Assembly (NCBI GenBank): GCA_015680685.1
Contig: MNCI01005181.1
Coordinates: forward strand, 189,846 to 253,845
Origin: Gnetum montanum
Lineage: Eukaryota; Streptophyta; Gnetopsida; Gnetales; Gnetaceae
DNA length: 64,000 bases
Reading direction: 5' to 3'
Position 1 is the first letter of the stretch. Every line of letters starts with the position of its first letter. Below, one piece after another: positions 59,241 to 64,000 of the stretch. Both the position numbers and the translations under genes were made by a program. The notes below the pieces were generated by a model. That model saw nothing but the letters and a program-made list of their open reading frames with translations, searched no databases and was not told the DNA's origin.

Positions 59241-60705
59241 ATGTGCCTACTAGCAATATTTATGGGGAATCTAGATTTCAGTAGTAGTAAAGCTCTTGCA
59301 TTTTCTCCATTTGAAAGTTAAATTTTTTTTCCTAAGTGCCTATAGAAGGAGTCGTTGAGTGTATGGACCTTTATTCGAGCATTGTTGTACCTAAGCATGA
59401 CAGTTTGTATGGCAATAAAGATGAGCTTTTTGATAAACCTTATAGCACATTGGATAGATTAGCTATTTTATTTATGCATTTAATGTTTTTAATTATCTAT
59501 TAAATGCTTTCAATTAGTTATTAAATATCTTCTAGTTATTATGTTAATGAGACAATTAAGTGAGATAGATTACATGCATAAGTATAGCCACTTCGAGCGT
59601 AACATGTATTCACTTGGTAATCCCAACAACATTATCGCTTGGTACACCTAGTAGCATAGTATTTGGTTATCAAGTAGTGGATATGTGGGTTCATGACATG
59701 TACAAAAAGTGGGAATGGATACTTCTGTTAGGATTAGTTAAATAATTAGTTAATTATTAATTTAGATTAGTTAATTAAACTCCTCTTATCTACATTTCAA
59801 GCACCAAAACATAAAATACAAAATGATAAAAAATTGGATGCCTTAGTTACACTTAACCATACCAACATACATCACAAGTGTAATTGGGAGGACAACAATT
59901 GATCTTAAGGCTTGATTCACTTCCTAAAGGGCTAGTGCATTAGAAACAATATAAAGTCCATGGAATTTGACTAAATCATGCACGAATACTTTGTGATTTG
60001 TATAGCTGGGCATAGGGGTACCTCACCACTCATCATTGGTGTTGTTTCCAAGGACTTTCTTTATGGAATGTGCACTATTTAGGTCTAAGTGGATACCACT
60101 AATATCATTGTACAAACCTAAAGTTCAATAACATTCCCACTATACATAAATTATAAAAGCACACTAACAATTTAATTTTGTCTTATAAAATTTCTTCTTC
60201 TTTTCATAAGCCTAAAGATACTAAATCATTGATCTCATAGGAATGCAAGGTGGTATACACTCATCTAGATGAGTTTGTGTCAATTCTCACCTTCATCCTA
60301 CATCAAGATGAATAGATGTGATGGTGTTATATGGATTCCAACATCATTTTGCCCCTTGATAGACCTATGCCCATAATACTATTTAAAACCCTTAAGAGGT
60401 TGGGCGTAGCAGATCTTCACAAAGAGTACATTGTGGATGGATATGACACATGGAACTATTATCCCACTGAAACATAATGTAAGTGAGATAAATGTCAGGA
60501 GAGACTCCATGAAGCCACAAAAAGAGAACATTATACTATTTCCTTATTCCTACTAGATCAAGAGAACAATGTGGATCCTCCCTTGGAAGGTTCTCAACAT
60601 GAAGATTCTCCACCCCCTATTACTGATGGTAAGTGTGTGAACTTGATCCTACGATAAACTATTAATAAACTAGGTTCAAGAAATAGTGATAGCCAAGGTA
60701 GGAAC
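59241..60705. other. Unassigned AT-rich stretch, probably LTR/leader of J
   Basis: No gene. It lies between the repeat cluster and the gag of J, so it may be LTR and leader sequence; I could not define boundaries. Confidence 0.3.
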
Positions 60706-61960
60706 TTGAGTGAACATAACAATAATAAGGGATCTAATAATGGTAATCATAAAAAGCATAAGAGTGGTGGTAGACACCATGGTGGTAGTGGTGGTCCACC
60801 TTCCTCTTCATCCTCTTCATTAGATTCTAAACATTCATCTTCATTTGACAATTCTCATTCAAGCCACCATCGAAACAACCATGATGAAGGTGATCAATGA
60901 AATAACAATGATTGCGAAGGCCACCAAAACCAAAGGGGTGGTCGAAACCATCATCAACGTAGTGATGATGATGAACCTTTCCTAGCAACTCGAAGGATGC
61001 TTAACATTGTGGAGGTAATGAAAATCAAAACTAGTCATATAAAGGATTATCGGATCAAGCACCTAGATATGAACAAGATCCCAAGATTTGAGGGGGGATA
61101 CAACTCTGATCTGTAGACACCTCTACAAGCTTTTCAAGATGCTTGTGCCTTACAAAACATCGAGAACAAGAGGCAAAAACTCAAGATTTTCCCAAGGATA
61201 TTTAGTGAGGAAGCTAAAAGTTGGTACCAGTTCTTAGAACCAAAATCTATGTGAAGATGGAGTACCATGTTAGAACTATTCAATGACAAATATCAAACAT
61301 ACTCTAGAGTGTCTAATTTGAGAAGGAAAATCAAAGGTTAAAAATAAGGAATACACAAACCCTTAGATGCCACCATGGGCTAATACTATTCACTCTTACA
61401 CAGGTGCCCTAGCCATGGTTACTCTTAGAGGAAACAACTTCGCCACATCATAGATGGGCTCAAAGCAAAAATAAGAAGACCTTGGGATGTATGCCCAAGG
61501 GAGGTTTTTTGATATAAGAGTTGATCAGATCCAAAGGTTAATTGAGCAGGTAGCAAAAGAAGAAGGTGAGCTATGAAAAAGGGAGAGTTCTAAAGAGTAT
61601 AATAGGGATCCATCCATCAAGAAATAAGAGGTCCAATTTTGTGACGAGGAGGAGTTACCACTTAATAAAGTGTTGAAAAGAAAGACCTTACCTATCCAAA
61701 AATCTATTTCTAACATGTCAGCCAAGGTTAAAAAGTTATGGGACTCTTTGGATGAAAATGTTTAAATCACTTTGAAGATTGTTAAAGAATCCAAAGAGCA
61801 AAATAGTGATCATAATCATAGAAGATGAAAAGAAGTTGAACATGTCAACCAAAGAGGTAAGGGCAAAGTTGCTGCAATAGAGGAAGTCGTGGAATCTCAC
61901 TCTAATGATGAAACTAAATGTGACATCTATCAATATGAACATTCAAAGGGATATTTCCCT
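60706..61960 (+). pseudogene. Gypsy gag (J)
   Basis: It opens with a low-complexity Asn/His/Ser/Gly-rich N-terminus (60706-60897). The gag core follows in pieces: KIPRFEGG (about 61076), PLQAFQDAC (about 61125), FSEEAKSWYQFLEPKSM (about 61200-61250), LELFNDKY (about 61273). Stops and frame changes are frequent. The next 650 bp (to about 62600) read as a Pro/Gln/Tyr-rich linker in broken frames; ORFs on either strand there are not credited. Confidence 0.6.
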
Positions 61961-62754
61961 GTGATGTCATGCTTACAAGAGTTTGGAGTGTACACATTAA
62001 ATCCTTTCCTAGCATGTATACAAGCTCCAAGATGATTGCCTTACCCTCAAGGTAGTCCAAGGTAGTTCCACCAACAGCAACAAGCTTACTATCCAAGTGA
62101 AACTCCTCCACAATGTTATGAATAGTATCAACAGTGATACCAACCATAATTGTGGGGAATGCCACCACCAAGGTAATAGTACTCTTATAGGCAACCAAAT
62201 CCATAGAAGCACTATGTTTAGTAAGCCATCTCCCCTAGAAGTTCAACAAGCCATGCATCATTCTAGCATCACTATTACCCTCAAGAGTACCACTGAATAC
62301 ATTCACCATCTACTTAAAAAGAAAACCCATATCCATGTCCTTATCATCCTCAACATCCCTCTACACTTACACCTCCACCTTCAACCCAATTATCGCCTAC
62401 TCCATCTATGCAAGGTAAGATTTCTCCATAGCTGCAACAACAAAATGCTACAAGGATTGTACACTCACAACTAGTTTTCAACCAAGTGGTCTAGATAATC
62501 AATCAAGGAAATGACCTTTGTTCGGTCCCAATAGTCCTCTCCAACCCTCATAACCTACTCCAACTGATCACCCTACATCTTTAATACCCTCATACTTTGC
62601 ATCAAATGCCTTTGAGCACCCTTCAAACCAAGTGCCACCTAGGATCTACACTGTAATTCTAACTCATGATATTTCTAATTGGATCAATCTAGCAACCTTC
62701 CTACAAAAGGATTTGATCTAGAAAGTCTACTCATCTTTCTACAAATTGCTAGAC

Positions 62755-63235
62755 AAGAGCCATGCAAGGCTCTTCTTGACTCTAGTTCTAGAGTTAACCT
62801 CATCTTCCATGATATCTACAAAGTCTGAAACCTACCACCTCTTAAGAAGAGCAACATCCATTTAGAATTACTAGATCAGTCAATTACTATTCCCTTGGGA
62901 TTAGTAGAGGACATTGTAACCACATCCTGTGGGTGGTCCTATCCTACTCATTTTCAGGTAATCAAGGTGGACAACTACAAAAGTGACTTTTCATCATCAT
63001 GGAAAGGGCTTGGTTAAGCATGGTCAATGCATGAATGGGTATAAGGGACCTATCTCTTGAAATATCTAAGGAGAATGAGCTAGAAATTAAGAAGTAGCAT
63101 ATTCCATGCATCATGTATAGTGATAACAAGTGCAGTTGCATACAAAAGATTTGGTCAACCAAAAGTACATACAATAAAGCATGCAATCAGTGCGCATAAG
63201 AAATTAACATTTAGAGGTCTCTATACATGGCAACC
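62755..63235 (+). pseudogene. Athila-like protease region (J)
   Basis: The block ALLDSSSRVNLIFHDIYK (about 62767-62820), then LKKSNIHLELLDQSITIPLG and VEDIV, matches the pattern of Athila-lineage proteases (DLGAS-N-IP-S-Y, then QLADRS---P-G-VEDV). The catalytic DSG/DLG triplet reads DSS. Stops follow. Confidence 0.55.
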
Positions 63236-63677
63236 ACAAAGCAGGAGGGCACCCAATGGCTAATAGTTGATTCAGATAGCAACATAATATGCATGGAGCC
63301 AACTATGAGCTTAACTTGTGCATATGTAGAAGGCATGGACAAAATAGAATAAGTTCATTCCAAAATCTCTAATGAAGATGATGATAACTATTGGGGAGAC
63401 TTGGAGTTCCCTAATCACTTCAAGCAGGAGCCCTTAGAACTAAAAAATTTACCAGTCGAAATGGAGTATGCATTTTTAAAGAATCGTAAATCAATCATCA
63501 TTAATGCCAAACTTGCTCCTAAAAAAAAGAAAGGTTTTTGAAAGTGATGAATAAATAGTCAATACCCTTCACTTGTTCATATCTAGAGCTAACAATAATT
63601 GATCCAAGGATATGCCAACACCACATCTATACTGAAGGTAGCCACAAAAGTGACTAAACCCCAAATTAAAGTAAATT
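63236..63677 (+). other. Protease-RT linker of J
   Basis: No domain recognised; broken frames. An acidic stretch (EDDDNYWGDLEF, about 63377-63412) resembles the linkers of Athila pol. Confidence 0.35.
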
Positions 63678-64000
63678 ATTAAGAAGGAGATGGAGCAACT
63701 CCTCAAGGCAAGGTTTATCTATCCAATCATAGATATTGAGTAGGTTAGCCCACCAGTAATTGTACCAAAGAATGATGGTAAATGAAAAGTTTGCATTGAC
63801 TTTAGATTATTTAATATGGCAACATTTAAGGATCACTTTCCTTTGCCATTTGTGGATCAAATATTAGAAACCATATCCAAGAATTGTTATTATAGTTTCT
63901 TGGATTATTATAGTGGCTATAACCAAATCCAAATTACACTAGAAGACCAGGCCAAGACAACATTCACGAGTCCCTGGGGGACTTTTGCATACTGTAAGAT
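63678..64000 (+). pseudogene. Athila-like reverse transcriptase, N-terminal part (J), runs off the window
   Basis: One frame reads EMEQLLKARFIYPI, VPKNDGK (about 63760), VCIDFRLFNMATFKDHFPLPFVDQ (63790-63860), YSFLDYYSGYNQI (about 63890-63930), KTTFTSPWGTFAY (about 63955-63993). This matches the Athila/Tat side of plant gypsy RT rather than chromoviruses. Two stops (TAG 63735, TGA 63782) stand where family members have Trp, as expected from C-to-T decay of methylated CHG sites. The YVDD motif is beyond the window. Confidence 0.8.

Noticed and set aside
62009-62474. Overlapping ORFs on both strands
   Set aside because: They lie in the broken linker between gag and protease of J; composition bias explains them.

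Overview
This window is plant nuclear intergenic DNA made almost wholly of decayed LTR retrotransposons. The lineages point to a land plant, most likely a seed plant with a large repeat-rich genome: Ty3/gypsy of Tat type (dual RNase H), Tekay-like chromovirus type (chromodomain remnant, LTRs over 3 kb) and Athila-like type, plus Ty1/copia with an initiator-tRNA-Met primer site. I cannot name the species. I find no intact host gene, tRNA or CRISPR array. Nearly every coding region carries stops or frameshifts.

Layout from left to right. 1-4419 is the 3' part of a Tat-type element A (+): integrase, hairpin array, 3' LTR. 4420-10982 plus 39898 to about 40460 is an old chromovirus F (+) with very long LTRs; A lies at its 5' LTR. 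The F 3' LTR is split by a nest of three elements, each with a recognisable target-site duplication. Copia element C1 (10983-39897, TSD TATTA/TATTG) has its gag zinc knuckle split by copia element C2 (13047-35335, TSD TGTGA/TGTGG). The 3' LTR of C2 is split by Tat-type element B (17981-34507, minus strand, TSD GTCTC). Inside B, between protease and reverse transcriptase, lies an antisense multi-exon gene (25351-29532, +) whose first exons encode a degenerate FCP1/NIF-like HAD domain.

Right of the nest: gypsy element G (about 40460-44413, +, with a 134-bp N gap); copia element H (44414-49012, minus, gag only); a poorly explained stretch with a 5S rRNA-like piece (49013-51539); an intronless CCR4-type deadenylase pseudogene (51540-52649); a gypsy-type LTR (53088-53637); a second piece of G-type LTR; gag-only copia element D (54418 to about 58913, +); and an Athila-like element J (about 60700-64000, +) cut by the window edge in its reverse transcriptase.

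Main points for follow-up: (1) the spliced antisense gene carried by B; (2) tandem arrays of about 14-nt mini-hairpins after pol in A and B, whose stems show compensatory base changes, with a small related cluster after the antisense gene; (3) repeated TTACGC/GCGTAA quasi-palindromes in the A/B LTRs; (4) a recurring copia type with gag but no pol and a splice-donor-like site after gag, one copy having an extra ORF where pol should be. Several single-N joins are flanked by direct or inverted duplications and look like assembly artefacts.
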